A stretch of 42,111 bases of DNA from Bacillus sp. T33-2 (GTDB lineage Bacteria > Bacillota > Bacilli > Bacillales > Cytobacillaceae), in the NCBI RefSeq assembly GCF_002860205.1, contig NZ_PGVB01000020.1:1-42111 (forward strand), given 5' to 3'. The translations under genes and the position numbers were made by a program. The notes beneath the pieces are model-generated. The model saw only the letters and a list, made by a program, of their open reading frames with translations. It was not told the DNA's origin and ran no database searches. This document shows, piece after piece, positions 33,772-42,065 of the stretch. Positions within the stretch are counted from its first letter, which is position 1; each line of letters begins with the position of its first letter.

Positions 33772-34176
33772 ATGCTCTATTATTTATCATTTTTAGTTAT
33801 CGTTTTAGCCATTTCAATAAGCTTAAGGATGCTTTTTGCTCCGCACAAAATTAAAGGGAAGCTCGTTTCGGTTGAAAACTTCCTGTTTCTCGCCCTCGTT
33901 TATGGAACTGTCATGATTGGATTTGGCTTGATTTATTATTTGCTTGATTTAAAGGGCTATACAGTTTTAGCGGACGGAAGCACATATAAGGAATACAGCT
34001 CTCTAAGAAGGATGGAAACAAGCATGTATTTCAGCGCGGTCACACTTTTTTCGGTTGGCTATGGTGATATCGCGCCGATTGGGATCGGGAGGATTATTGC
34101 TGTAGTGCAGGCGCTGATTGGATATACAATCCCAGCCGCTTTTGTGGCGCGGGCTGTGCTTGATTCAGATAAATAA
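33772..34176 (+). CDS. Potassium channel family protein (two-pore-helix Ion_trans_2 type)
   Basis: 134 residues. Membrane helices lie at about 1-21, 38-62 and 102-128, with a pore loop between the last two carrying the filter SVGYGDIAP. The usual TVGYGD has Ser in place of Thr. There is no RCK or other regulatory domain, so gating is not evident. AGGAAAAGGGGCCGGGAG precedes the ATG. It stands alone between the ABC-2 operon and bcp. Confidence 0.85.
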   Translation: MLYYLSFLVIVLAISISLRMLFAPHKIKGKLVSVENFLFLALVYGTVMIGFGLIYYLLDLKGYTVLADGSTYKEYSSLRRMETSMYFSAVTLFSVGYGDIAPIGIGRIIAVVQALIGYTIPAAFVARAVLDSDK

Positions 34177-34236
34177 TTTGTGTTCGGCCGGGAATTTGGA
34201 TAGGCTTAAAACAGAGAAAAATAGGAGGGATTGCCG

Positions 34237-34704
34237 ATGACATTAAAAGTGGGTGAACCGGCGCCGCTCTTTGAACTGCCTGCCAGCGACGGCCCTGTAA
34301 AGTTATCCGATTTTCGCGGGAAAAATATCGTCCTGTATTTTTATCCGAAAGACATGACACCAGGCTGCACAACCGAGGCATGTGATTTCCGGGACCATCA
34401 CCAGAGCTTTGAGGAAGTAAACGCAGTGATCCTCGGCGTCAGCCCGGATCCTGTTTCACGCCATGAAAAATTCATTGAAAAGCATGGGCTGCCGTTCCTG
34501 CTCCTGGCAGATGAGGAACATGAAGCAGCAGAGGCTTATGATGTGTGGAAGCTGAAGAAAAACTTTGGGAAAGAGTATATGGGAGTGGAAAGATCCACTT
34601 TCATCATTGACCGGGACGGCATTCTGGTGAAGGAATTCCGCAAAGTCAAGGTGCAGGGACATGTGGAAGAGGCACTGCAATATATAAAAGATAATCTGCA
34701 TTAA
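34237..34704 (+). CDS. bcp: Thioredoxin-dependent peroxiredoxin (BCP family), YgaF
   Basis: 155 residues. Reduces hydrogen peroxide and organic hydroperoxides using thioredoxin. The peroxidatic Cys44 in TPGCTTEAC and resolving Cys49 give the 4-residue-spaced two-cysteine BCP arrangement. VKLSDFRGKNIVLYFYPKD and VERSTFIIDRDG are typical. ATG 34237 lies 7 nt after AGGAGGG; a TTG at 34231 would be too close. In B. subtilis ygaF neighbours gsaB and perR; here several genes have been inserted between them. I saw no PerR box upstream. Confidence 0.92.
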   Translation: MTLKVGEPAPLFELPASDGPVKLSDFRGKNIVLYFYPKDMTPGCTTEACDFRDHHQSFEEVNAVILGVSPDPVSRHEKFIEKHGLPFLLLADEEHEAAEAYDVWKLKKNFGKEYMGVERSTFIIDRDGILVKEFRKVKVQGHVEEALQYIKDNLH

Positions 34705-34706
34705 AA

Positions 34707-34741
34707 AAGGAGCAGCTGAAAATATCAGCTGCTCCCTTTGT
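34707..34741. terminator. Bidirectional terminator between bcp and swrC
   Basis: AAGGAGCAGCTGA, loop AAATA, TCAGCTGCTCCCTTT, between convergent genes. Confidence 0.85.
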
Positions 34742-37700
34742 TTACATGTTGCCAGTTCCAAGGGCTGTTTCACGCTGTGATTTGGCTGTTTTTCTGTTTT
34801 TCAGCTTCATCAGGCTTTCATACACTATCGGAACGATAAGCAACGTCAGCAATGTCGAGCTGGTGAGCCCGCCGATAACTGTTACCCCGAGGCCTTTGGA
34901 TATTAGGCCGCTTCCTTCAAGTCCGACAGCCAAAGGCGCTAAAGCACCGATTGTGGCGATCGCAGTCATGAGGATTGGGCGCAGCCTTGTTCCTGCTGCT
35001 TCAAGCAGCGCATCGCGTGTTGACAATCCTTCATTTTCCTTATGGATTACCCTGTCAATAAGCACAATGGCATTCGTTACTACGATTCCGATCAGCATCA
35101 GCATCCCGATCATGGCTGAAACACTGATCGTTTCACCGGAAATAAGCAGTCCAACCAGGCCGCCAATAACGGTGAACGGCAGGGAGAACAGAATCGCGAA
35201 CGGAGCAAGGCCGCCACCAAAAGTAACCACCAATACGAGATATACAATGGCGATAGCTGCCAGCATTGCCAAGCCAAGCTGAGTGAATGACTCGGTAATG
35301 TCCTCCGTAACCCCGCCCATCGAGATCTCAACATTAGAAGGGTGCTTTAATCCGTCGATTTCCTTCTGGATGTCTGCTGAAACCTTGGCTACGTCCTTCG
35401 TGGTGATTTCGGCGGTCACATCAGCGAAAAAGCGCCCGTCCCTTCTTGTGACCGTATCGGATGTGCTGCCTTCTTTAACTTCTGCCACTTCCTTGATGGG
35501 TACTTCCACACCAAGAGGCGAACGAATGGTTTTGCCTGTCAGATCATTGACATCCTTGTATTCATTTGCTGCTGCCTCAACGTAAACATTAATATCTTTG
35601 CCTTCATGTTCAATTGTTGTCAAAACCGGACGCTGACGGTCGCCTGCGAGCTCCATTCCTATCTGGGCAGCTGTCAGTCCGAGTTTGCTCAATTTTTCCT
35701 GGTCAGCAACAATCGTGTATTCCTCGTACTCTTCAGAAATGCCTGTTTTCACATTTGTGAGTGAATCGTGTTTCTTTAAAATGTCGCTAATGTCATTGAT
35801 GACTGGTTTGATATCGTCCATTGTCTCGCCGTACACAAGCAGTGACAGGCTGTTGCTTGCACCCATGCCGGAAAAGTCCTGGCTTGCCCATTCACCCTTA
35901 TCAGTCATGTCTTTTAAATCATCTATGACTGCTTCTTTTTCTTTATCGAAGTTTTGCGTGTCTTTCTCATATTCAACAAAGAACAACGCGGAATTTGAAT
36001 CCCCAGGATTCATTGGGTTTTCTCCGCCCGCAGAAAACTGTACTGTTTTCACTCCATCTCGTTTTAAGAACATTTCCTCAGCATCAGATGCTATGTCTGT
36101 AACTTCTTCGAATGTCTGGCCCGGTTCTGGTTCGTAAGTGGCAACCACCATTTTCTGCTCATCTGCAGGAAGGAAGCTGACGCCGATCGTTGGAATCAGG
36201 AATAAACTGCCCACAAGCAGCAGAACGGCCAGACCTGATGTTATTAATTTGTGATTTAATGACCAGTTTAACGTTTTCCTGTAAAAAGCGGCTAACTTGC
36301 CAGGCTTGTTTTCATCATGTCCGTGTTTGGCCGACAATCCGTTTTTAAACAGGGAGTTGGCCAACATCGGCACGACTGTTATTGCCACTAACAGGGAAGC
36401 CAGAAGTGAAAATACAATCGTAAGTGCGAATGGCAAGAATAGTTCGCCGACCGGCCCTTTTACAAGGCCAAGCGGAAGGAAGACCGCGATCGTAACAATC
36501 GTCGATGACATGATTGGCATGAACATTTCTTTCGTAGCTTCCAATATTAATTCTTTGCCTTTCAGATTTTCCCCTTTTAATGACATGCGCCGGAAAATAT
36601 TTTCTACAACCACAATAGAGTCATCAATTACCCGTCCGATGGCGACTGTCATAGCTCCGAGCGTCATGATGTTCAGGGTGATATCCATTTGCTTTAACAG
36701 GAGAATCGCAATCAATAATGAAAGAGGGATCGAAATGACGGAAATAACCGTCGTCTTGAAATTCCTCAGGAACAACAAGATGATCAGCATGGCAAAAACT
36801 GCACCGAACAGAGCCTTGCTCAGCATTGTTTGTACCGACTCTTCGATTGGCTGGCCCTGGTCAAAAATAGGTGTAACCTTCAAACCGTCAATATCCGACT
36901 CTAGCTCATCCATTTTTTCTTTTACATTATTCACTACTTCAACAGTGTTGGCATCGGCTGCTTTAACGATTTGCACGCCGATGGAGGTTTCTCCGTTCGT
37001 TTTCGAAAGAGACTCGGCTTTACCCACAATCTTTATTTCAGCGATGTCTCCAAGTTGAACCGTCGGGATGCCTGCCAGAGCCTGGCTTCCGCTTCCCGGA
37101 GCGATGGCGCTGCCCTGGCTTTGCTGTGGCAGGCTGCTTCCCGGGTTAGCTGTCTGGCTGGTCGGCATGCCTGCGCCAGGGGCGGCATTTGGTCCAGGCT
37201 GCTGGGCTTGCGCAGGAATGGCAGGAATCTGCAATGTTTTTAAGTCTTCAATTGAAGCTATATTGCCATCAATTACAACTGACTTTTCTTCATTCCCAAA
37301 TGTGTGCAGCCCCAATGGGAACAATACATCGGAACCTTTAATGATGTTTTTGACCGTTTCTTCATCGAGGCCATACTGTTTCATGCGCTCGGAATCGAAC
37401 ACTAGCTGTGCTTCCTCGAGCTGCTGCCCGGAAATCTGGATCGAGGCTACTCCTTCAACCCCTTCCAGCTCAGGAACAATATTTTCTTCAGCTGTTTTTG
37501 TCAGTTCAGCGAGAGACTCCTTATCGTTTGAAATGCTTAATGACATGATTGGGAAAGCATTGATGCTTAACCTTGACGCTTCTGGCTCCTGTACTCCTTC
37601 AGGAAATTCAATCGTGCTCAATGCTTCTTTTGCTTCGGTTAGCGCTTTGTCCATGTCTTTGTCGAAGCTGTATTCAACTTGGACAGAGGAGGCATTTTGG

Positions 37701-37957
37701 AAAGAGGTAGAGCTTACGACCTTGACTCCATCCATATTTTGGAGGCGCTTTTCAATTGGTTCGGAAACCTTATCACCGACTTGTTCAGGAGTTGCACCTG
37801 GATACACAGTCAACACAGAAATGAGCGGAGTATTGATATTCGGGATCGTCTCTAATTTCATATTCATCCCGGAATACAAACCCGCCGCTGTAATGATCAG
37901 TGTCAACAGCCACACCGCGAATTTATTTTTTAACGAAAACTGGATGATCTTCTTCAT
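34742..37957 (-). CDS. swrC: RND efflux transporter, SwrC/YerP type
   Basis: 1071 residues, the AcrB/HAE1 fold. It has an N-terminal helix (LKNKFAVWLLTLIITAAG), two large periplasm-type loops and two groups of membrane helices with the proton-relay segment GRVIDDSIVVVENIFRRM. In B. subtilis SwrC (YerP) gives surfactin self-resistance and supports swarming. Gram-positive members lack the outer-membrane partner. Residues about 244-298 form a low-complexity Pro/Gln/Gly/Ala/Ser linker before TVQLGDIAEI. The divergent TetR gene matches the yerO-yerP pair. AAAGGAGAGAATA precedes the ATG. Confidence 0.93.
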   Translation of the reverse strand: MKKIIQFSLKNKFAVWLLTLIITAAGLYSGMNMKLETIPNINTPLISVLTVYPGATPEQVGDKVSEPIEKRLQNMDGVKVVSSTSFQNASSVQVEYSFDKDMDKALTEAKEALSTIEFPEGVQEPEASRLSINAFPIMSLSISNDKESLAELTKTAEENIVPELEGVEGVASIQISGQQLEEAQLVFDSERMKQYGLDEETVKNIIKGSDVLFPLGLHTFGNEEKSVVIDGNIASIEDLKTLQIPAIPAQAQQPGPNAAPGAGMPTSQTANPGSSLPQQSQGSAIAPGSGSQALAGIPTVQLGDIAEIKIVGKAESLSKTNGETSIGVQIVKAADANTVEVVNNVKEKMDELESDIDGLKVTPIFDQGQPIEESVQTMLSKALFGAVFAMLIILLFLRNFKTTVISVISIPLSLLIAILLLKQMDITLNIMTLGAMTVAIGRVIDDSIVVVENIFRRMSLKGENLKGKELILEATKEMFMPIMSSTIVTIAVFLPLGLVKGPVGELFLPFALTIVFSLLASLLVAITVVPMLANSLFKNGLSAKHGHDENKPGKLAAFYRKTLNWSLNHKLITSGLAVLLLVGSLFLIPTIGVSFLPADEQKMVVATYEPEPGQTFEEVTDIASDAEEMFLKRDGVKTVQFSAGGENPMNPGDSNSALFFVEYEKDTQNFDKEKEAVIDDLKDMTDKGEWASQDFSGMGASNSLSLLVYGETMDDIKPVINDISDILKKHDSLTNVKTGISEEYEEYTIVADQEKLSKLGLTAAQIGMELAGDRQRPVLTTIEHEGKDINVYVEAAANEYKDVNDLTGKTIRSPLGVEVPIKEVAEVKEGSTSDTVTRRDGRFFADVTAEITTKDVAKVSADIQKEIDGLKHPSNVEISMGGVTEDITESFTQLGLAMLAAIAIVYLVLVVTFGGGLAPFAILFSLPFTVIGGLVGLLISGETISVSAMIGMLMLIGIVVTNAIVLIDRVIHKENEGLSTRDALLEAAGTRLRPILMTAIATIGALAPLAVGLEGSGLISKGLGVTVIGGLTSSTLLTLLIVPIVYESLMKLKNRKTAKSQRETALGTGNM

Positions 37958-38014
37958 TATTCTCTCCTTTGTTTGTGATGTTCAATTGACCTGTTTGCTG
38001 AAATGTAATACGAT

Positions 38015-38030
38015 ATGACTGGGTAGTCAT
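38015..38030. promoter_or_regulatory. TetR (YerO-like) operator 1
   Basis: ATGACTGGGTAGTCAT, an imperfect palindrome. It lies just downstream of the swrC -10 region, at about the start of transcription. Confidence 0.75.
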
Positions 38031-38037
38031 ATCTATT

Positions 38038-38067
38038 ATAATAAATGACCGGTCAGTCATAGGTCAA
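38038..38067 (-). promoter_or_regulatory. swrC promoter
   Basis: On the minus strand TTGACC (38067-38062), 18-bp spacer, TATTAT (38043-38038). Operator 2 fills the spacer, so a bound repressor would exclude RNA polymerase. Confidence 0.6.
38045..38060. promoter_or_regulatory. TetR (YerO-like) operator 2
   Basis: ATGACCGGTCAGTCAT shares the pattern ATGACYGGKNAGTCAT with operator 1, 30 bp away (about three helical turns). It contains the perfect palindrome TGACCGGTCA. Confidence 0.75.
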
Positions 38068-38142
38068 TACATTTTCATAATAAACTAGTTTCGGGTTATA
38101 TATAAGTGAAAAAGCAGTTTCATTCTGTCAGGGGGCTTTCAT

Positions 38143-39009
38143 TTGAAGGAAAAGGAAAAAACGATCATTGAAGCGGCAATCAAACTGTTTGCGGCAAAGG
38201 GGTATGCCTCAACCTCGATCCAGGAAATCGTAACGGAAAGTGGAATATCAAAAGGTGCTTTTTATCTGTACTTTAAATCAAAAGACGCGTTGCTTGTTGC
38301 AATCCTTGAATATTATTTTGACAGATTGCAAAGGAATGTAGCTGAGCTTGAGGGGGCCGACCTGCCGCCCAGGGAAAAATTCACGAGGCAATTGACGGCT
38401 TTGTTTATGAATATAGTGGAGCATAAAGAATTCATCATTATGCAATCAAGGGAGCAGGCCATTCCCCTGAACGATTCGGTCAGGCATTTGATTCTAAAAA
38501 GGCATTACAACATCCAGAAATTTTACAGGGAAGGGCTGTCATCCATATACGGACATAGGATTGACGCTTATTTGTGGGATTTGGCCTTTATGCTTGAGGG
38601 CTTGTTTCAATCGTATTTAAAGGTTCTGCTGTTTGACAGCCAGAATTTTAAAATAGATGAACTCGTCCATTTTATTATGCGAAGAATGGACTCGATTATA
38701 GAAGGGATCACCGGCGAAAAGCCAATCGTTACTGAAGAAAAGATGGAATTCCTGCTCAAGAAAACGAGGGCATTTTTCCTGAATGACAAACCGGATATCA
38801 AAGCGGTGATTGGAGACATGAAGAAACATGTAGCCAGCATGAAGGACCATGAAGATCTTGAAGTTTCTCTTGAGGTATTGGAGGCTGAGGCCCTTAAGGA
38901 CAGCCCGAGGCTCCCGGTCATCAAGGGAATGCTGTCAAATTTTAAGGGAATTGATTCACTGGAACATTATATCTACGAAGTTGCCAGGTCGTTTGATGTG
39001 AAAATATAA
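38143..39009 (+). CDS. yerO: TetR family repressor, YerO-like
   Basis: 288 residues. The N-terminal helix-turn-helix is classic TetR (IIEAAIKLFAAKGYASTSIQ, then EIVTESGISKGAFYLYFKSK). The long C-terminal ligand domain makes it bigger than most TetR proteins, matching YerO of B. subtilis, which represses yerP. TTG at 38143 after CAGGGGGCTTTCAT is the start. It is divergent from swrC, and the shared 185-bp region holds two matching operators, so it probably controls both genes. Confidence 0.87.
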   Translation: MKEKEKTIIEAAIKLFAAKGYASTSIQEIVTESGISKGAFYLYFKSKDALLVAILEYYFDRLQRNVAELEGADLPPREKFTRQLTALFMNIVEHKEFIIMQSREQAIPLNDSVRHLILKRHYNIQKFYREGLSSIYGHRIDAYLWDLAFMLEGLFQSYLKVLLFDSQNFKIDELVHFIMRRMDSIIEGITGEKPIVTEEKMEFLLKKTRAFFLNDKPDIKAVIGDMKKHVASMKDHEDLEVSLEVLEAEALKDSPRLPVIKGMLSNFKGIDSLEHYIYEVARSFDVKI

Positions 39010-39127
39010 ATTGATGTACCTTCTGGATATATTTAAAGCCTATTTTCCTTATTAAAGGCTTATGTCCATTCATTTTCCACGATCCGGAATAACATTATAT
39101 TAGGGCATACCTCCTCAGACATTCTTT

Positions 39128-39156
39128 AACGGGCTTCCACAGCCCGTTCTTTTTTT
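39128..39156 (+). terminator. Terminator after yerO
   Basis: AACGGGC, loop TTCCACA, GCCCGTT, CTTTTTTT, about 120 bp after the stop. The 307-bp gap to 39316 also has an AAGCCT/AGGCTT inverted repeat near 39037-39061. I saw no cobalamin riboswitch before the adenosyltransferase. Confidence 0.8.
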
Positions 39157-39316
39157 GGCGAAAAACTTGCAAATGGTTGTTTCAAGCATTAAAAATTTTA
39201 TAAAATGAGAAAAGAAGGTTACGATATGAACACTGGCTTTTTGAACTTTTTCAAACATAATTTGCATACATATATTAAAAACAGATGAGACATTTTTTGA
39301 AAAGGGGGGCACGAAG

Positions 39317-39865
39317 ATGAAGATTTATACGAAGACAGGGGATAAAGGCACAACCTCGCTTATTTATGGAGAAAGAGTTGCCAAAACTGATCCACGGGTA
39401 GATGCATATGGAACATGCGATGAAGCAAATTCTGCAATCGGCCTGGGTTTGAGCTATTTAAAAGATGAATACTTTGAGGGCAAGGAGGAACTTGAACAGG
39501 TCTTTCATAAAGTCCAAACCACCCTTTTTCATGTTGGGGCTGAACTGGCAACACCAAAAGGAAAAGAAGTTAAATGGGTTTTGGAGAAAAATGATATTGA
39601 ATATTTGGAACAAGTGATCGATAGGTGGGATTCCGCACTTCCTGCTTTGACAAATTTTATTTTACCAGGAGGACATTCGGCGGGCGCGTCGTTTCATGTC
39701 GCACGTACGATTGCAAGACGGGCGGAGCGCTCGGCTGTCTCCATTGTGGATGATGTCAATCCGCTCGTTTTAGCTTACCTGAACCGATTATCAGATTTTC
39801 TCTTTGTTGCTTCCAGATATGTTAATTTTCATCTGGGCATAAAAGAGCAGGCGCTGCATGAGTAG
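39317..39865 (+). CDS. ATP:cob(I)alamin adenosyltransferase, PduO type
   Basis: 182 residues. It adds the adenosyl group of ATP to cob(I)alamin, making coenzyme B12. The ATP-binding N-terminal motif YTKTGDKGTTSLIYGERV is present. YGTCDEANSAIG, FILPGGHSAGASFHVARTIARRAER and LNRLSDFLFVASRYVN follow, all characteristic of PduO/YvqK enzymes. AAAGGGGGGCACGAAG precedes the ATG. It stands alone; no other cobalamin gene is in the window, suggesting salvage. In B. subtilis the equivalent, yvqK, is elsewhere. Confidence 0.93.
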   Translation: MKIYTKTGDKGTTSLIYGERVAKTDPRVDAYGTCDEANSAIGLGLSYLKDEYFEGKEELEQVFHKVQTTLFHVGAELATPKGKEVKWVLEKNDIEYLEQVIDRWDSALPALTNFILPGGHSAGASFHVARTIARRAERSAVSIVDDVNPLVLAYLNRLSDFLFVASRYVNFHLGIKEQALHE

Positions 39866-39911
39866 AGGGTAAAAATTAATAATACTGCACATGTTTTCGG
39901 TGGTTGTTATA

Positions 39912-39941
39912 TTGACAAAAGTAGTAAATCGTTAGTACACT
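39912..39941 (+). promoter_or_regulatory. perR promoter
   Basis: TTGACA (39912-39917), 18-bp spacer, TACACT (39936-39941). Predicted start near 39948, inside the PerR box. Confidence 0.75.
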
Positions 39942-39943
39942 AA

Positions 39944-39958
39944 TTATAAATATTATAA
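39944..39958. promoter_or_regulatory. PerR box
   Basis: TTATAAATATTATAA matches the consensus TTATAATNATTATAA at all but one position. It overlaps the predicted perR start site, fitting the known autorepression of perR. Confidence 0.85.
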
Positions 39959-39988
39959 TTTAAGAATTTTTTTTGGATAGAGAGGTGC

Positions 39989-40432
39989 ATGGCGGTGGTT
40001 CAAAACCAATTAAAAGAAGCCCTGGATGCCCTGAAAGATACAGGAGTCCGTATTACTCCGCAGCGTCATGCAATACTTGAATATTTAATAAACTCAATGT
40101 CACACCCAACTGCTGATGATATTTATAAAGCACTTGAAGGTAAATTCCCAAACATGAGTGTGGCAACGGTTTATAACAACTTGAGAGTATTTCGTGAGGT
40201 TGGCCTGGTGAAAGAACTGACATATGGTGATGCTTCCAGCCGCTTTGACTTTGTGACTACGCACCATTATCATGTCATTTGCCAGAAATGCGGAAAGATC
40301 GTTGACTTCCACTATCCGGGCCTGGATGAAGTAGAGCACCTTGCATCACATGTGACCGGTTTTAAAGTTGGAAACCACAGGATGGAAATTTACGGGACCT
40401 GTCCGGAATGTACAGGAAGAGAAACGCATTAA
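39989..40432 (+). CDS. perR: Peroxide-responsive repressor PerR (Fur family)
   Basis: 147 residues, nearly colinear with B. subtilis PerR (shifted by two). It represses peroxide-defence genes and is inactivated by iron-catalysed oxidation of its own histidines. Regulatory metal ligands are His39, Asp87, His93, His95 and Asp106. The structural zinc site is C98, C101, C138 and C141. The DNA-binding segment [20 protein letters not shown] is at the N-terminus. AGAGAGGTGC precedes the ATG. An upstream PerR box indicates autoregulation. Position before ygzB, ygxA and an rRNA operon matches B. subtilis. Confidence 0.97.
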   Translation: MAVVQNQLKEALDALKDTGVRITPQRHAILEYLINSMSHPTADDIYKALEGKFPNMSVATVYNNLRVFREVGLVKELTYGDASSRFDFVTTHHYHVICQKCGKIVDFHYPGLDEVEHLASHVTGFKVGNHRMEIYGTCPECTGRETH

Positions 40433-40438
40433 GTTGGC

Positions 40439-40462
40439 TGGCAGCGATCGCTGCCATTTTTT
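40439..40462 (+). terminator. Terminator of perR
   Basis: TGGCAGC, GATC, GCTGCCA followed by TTTTTT, 6 bp after the stop. Confidence 0.88.
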
Positions 40463-40475
40463 ATTGTAAACAAAC

Positions 40476-40507
40476 AAACTCGGCAGCTGCCGAGTTTAAC
40501 TTTTTTT
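40476..40507. terminator. Palindromic terminator at the end of ygzB
   Basis: AAACTCGGCAGCTGCCGAGTTT is a 22-bp perfect palindrome, with TTTTTTT on the plus side and GTTTGTTT on the minus side. It overlaps the ygzB stop. Confidence 0.78.
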
Positions 40508-40843
40508 GCGGTTGTATTTTTCGTCGAACTCTTTTCCTTCGAGATTTCGGTCGAGGGTCAATGGTTCCCGGCAATACATACACATATCGACCCGCCCAAG
40601 CATTTTTGTGGGCTTTCCACAGCCAGGGCAAATGACTTGGATGGTTTTTGTAGAAAGCATACCTATCCAGAAATAAACTACGGTGCTGGCTACGATGAAT
40701 AGAAGTCCCAAAATCATGAAAATGGTCATCACAAGGGGCGAATTGCGAAAAAAGATGCCGCCGTACATGACAATAAAACCAATGAAAATCAAACTCAGGG
40801 CAAACGTCCTGATTCTATTTATTTTACTCGAATATTTGGCCAT
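40496..40843 (-). CDS. ygzB: YgzB, UPF0295 membrane protein
   Basis: 115 residues. Two membrane helices lie at about 12-32 and 38-62, followed by a cytoplasmic zinc-ribbon-like part with [11 protein letters not shown] and CMYCREPL (C-x2-C pairs). The tail is charged. Function unknown. GGGAGGGGAAAAT precedes the ATG. The size and position between perR and ygxA fit YgzB. Confidence 0.9.
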   Translation of the reverse strand: MAKYSSKINRIRTFALSLIFIGFIVMYGGIFFRNSPLVMTIFMILGLLFIVASTVVYFWIGMLSTKTIQVICPGCGKPTKMLGRVDMCMYCREPLTLDRNLEGKEFDEKYNRKKS

Positions 40844-40996
40844 ATTTTCCCCTCCCTAAAACCTAACTATACCATATGATCTTCGGGAAAATAAATAACA
40901 ACGGATGGATATATGTCGAAATATGCCCCGGCCAAAGCAGGAGTTTTTTTGTATTTGTCGAAGATATACGCTAATAACAAATTGGAGGAATTATAT

Positions 40997-41872
40997 ATGG
41001 AGGATATCCTTCGTCCGCTATATCAGGAGCGAGCAAGTCAATCAAACACCATAGGTGTATTAATAATAGAGAAAAGGCACAATGCGATAACGGCCACGGA
41101 TACATTTGATGCTGTACTGTTAATTATCGTAAAAGAAGCAAGACAGCCTGTCTTTGTTAAGCATTATACGTACCAGGGGAAAAAAGCGGCCATGCATATC
41201 ATAACGGAAAAGCAGCTCAACGAATGGCTGCTTCTTGGCAACAACAAAACCATATTTGGCTGGCTGTATGATGGAAAAGTGATTTTTGACCGAAACGAAT
41301 ACATAGCAAATTTAAAAATGGAACTAAGGGAATTTCCGTTCTATGGCCGAAAGATAAAAATGGGACTGGAATTTGCCAAGTTGATACGCCGGTATACTGA
41401 TGGAAAAGCTTTTTTTGATAATTTTCATTATATGGATGCCTATAACCATGTGGTTCATTCCCTTCATCATTTAGCCAGGCTTGCTCTAATAGATAACGGC
41501 ATCCACCCGGAAGTGACTGTCTGGCACCAGGTAAAACAAATAGAGCCGGAAATTTATAAATTCTATCAAGAACTAATAACAAGCGAAGAAACATTAGAAA
41601 AGAGGCTGGAGCTTTTATTCCTTGCAAGCGAGTTTTTAATCCATTCAAGAACCCGAATTGGTATCACTCATCTAATAGAAGTTCTTCAGGAAAAAGAATA
41701 CTGGTCTTTTAATGAACTGATCGAACATACAGAGCTAAGTGCCTATTCAGTGGATCTTGGTCTCTTGATCGAGTATCTCATTGATAAAGGAATTATTGAG
41801 GTAGTGAACGTAGAAACAAAAGGGAAAGGCATTTATCACCGGTACTACAGCGTCGCTGAAAAACTATTGTAG
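40997..41872 (+). CDS. ygxA: YgxA, nucleotidyltransferase-like protein
   Basis: 291 residues. The first 110 residues resemble a nucleotidyltransferase-like fold (DTFDAVLLIIVKEA). The C-terminal part is helical, with a winged-helix-like end (SFNELIEHTELSAYSVDLGL, then IIEVVNVETKGKGIYHRYYS). The usual GSx10DxD catalytic signature is not evident, so activity is uncertain. ATG 40997 follows TTGGAGGAATTATAT; an earlier in-frame ATG at 40913 lacks a ribosome site. It lies just before an rRNA operon, as in B. subtilis (rrnD). Confidence 0.88.
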   Translation: MEDILRPLYQERASQSNTIGVLIIEKRHNAITATDTFDAVLLIIVKEARQPVFVKHYTYQGKKAAMHIITEKQLNEWLLLGNNKTIFGWLYDGKVIFDRNEYIANLKMELREFPFYGRKIKMGLEFAKLIRRYTDGKAFFDNFHYMDAYNHVVHSLHHLARLALIDNGIHPEVTVWHQVKQIEPEIYKFYQELITSEETLEKRLELLFLASEFLIHSRTRIGITHLIEVLQEKEYWSFNELIEHTELSAYSVDLGLLIEYLIDKGIIEVVNVETKGKGIYHRYYSVAEKLL

Positions 41873-41889
41873 AAAAACAAAAAAAGGTA

Positions 41890-41918
41890 TTGACCTTTGT
41901 TGGGATACTTGGTATATT
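41890..41918 (+). promoter_or_regulatory. rRNA operon promoter P1
   Basis: TTGACC (41890-41895), 17-bp spacer, TATATT (41913-41918), directly after ygxA. Confidence 0.85.
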
Positions 41919-41986
41919 AATAACCGTCGCTGCGAAACATGGCAAAAACCTTTTTGCGGCTGACGGAGCTTTTTAAAAAAAAGGCG

Positions 41987-42015
41987 TTGACTCCAATGAC
42001 GCCGTATGATATATT
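41987..42015 (+). promoter_or_regulatory. rRNA operon promoter P2
   Basis: TTGACT (41987-41992), 17-bp spacer, TATATT (42010-42015). The -10 and the AATAA that follows match P1. The predicted start is the G at about 42022. Confidence 0.88.
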
Positions 42016-42050
42016 AATAAAGTCGCTTATCGGCGATAACCGAAGATCAT

Positions 42051-42065
42051 TGTTCTTTGAAAACT
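42051..42065 (+). promoter_or_regulatory. rRNA leader antitermination element (boxA-like)
   Basis: TGTTCTTTGAAAACT is the usual Bacillus rRNA leader sequence containing the boxA-like TGTTCTTTGA, recognised by Nus factors. The 16S gene itself begins beyond the right edge. Confidence 0.8.

Noticed and set aside
37068-38018. Plus-strand open frame opposite the 5' part of swrC (316 codons)
   Set aside because: Ser/Cys/Pro-rich translation antisense to the conserved RND pump; no ribosome site and no recognisable domain.
39037-39061. AAGCCT/AGGCTT inverted repeat as a terminator of yerO
   Set aside because: It has a long loop and no T run; the hairpin at 39128 is a far better terminator.
41919-41986. 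Separate gene or tRNA between the two rRNA promoters
   Set aside because: The segment is only about 70 bp, with no tRNA arms and no frame; it is the normal spacer between tandem rrn promoters.
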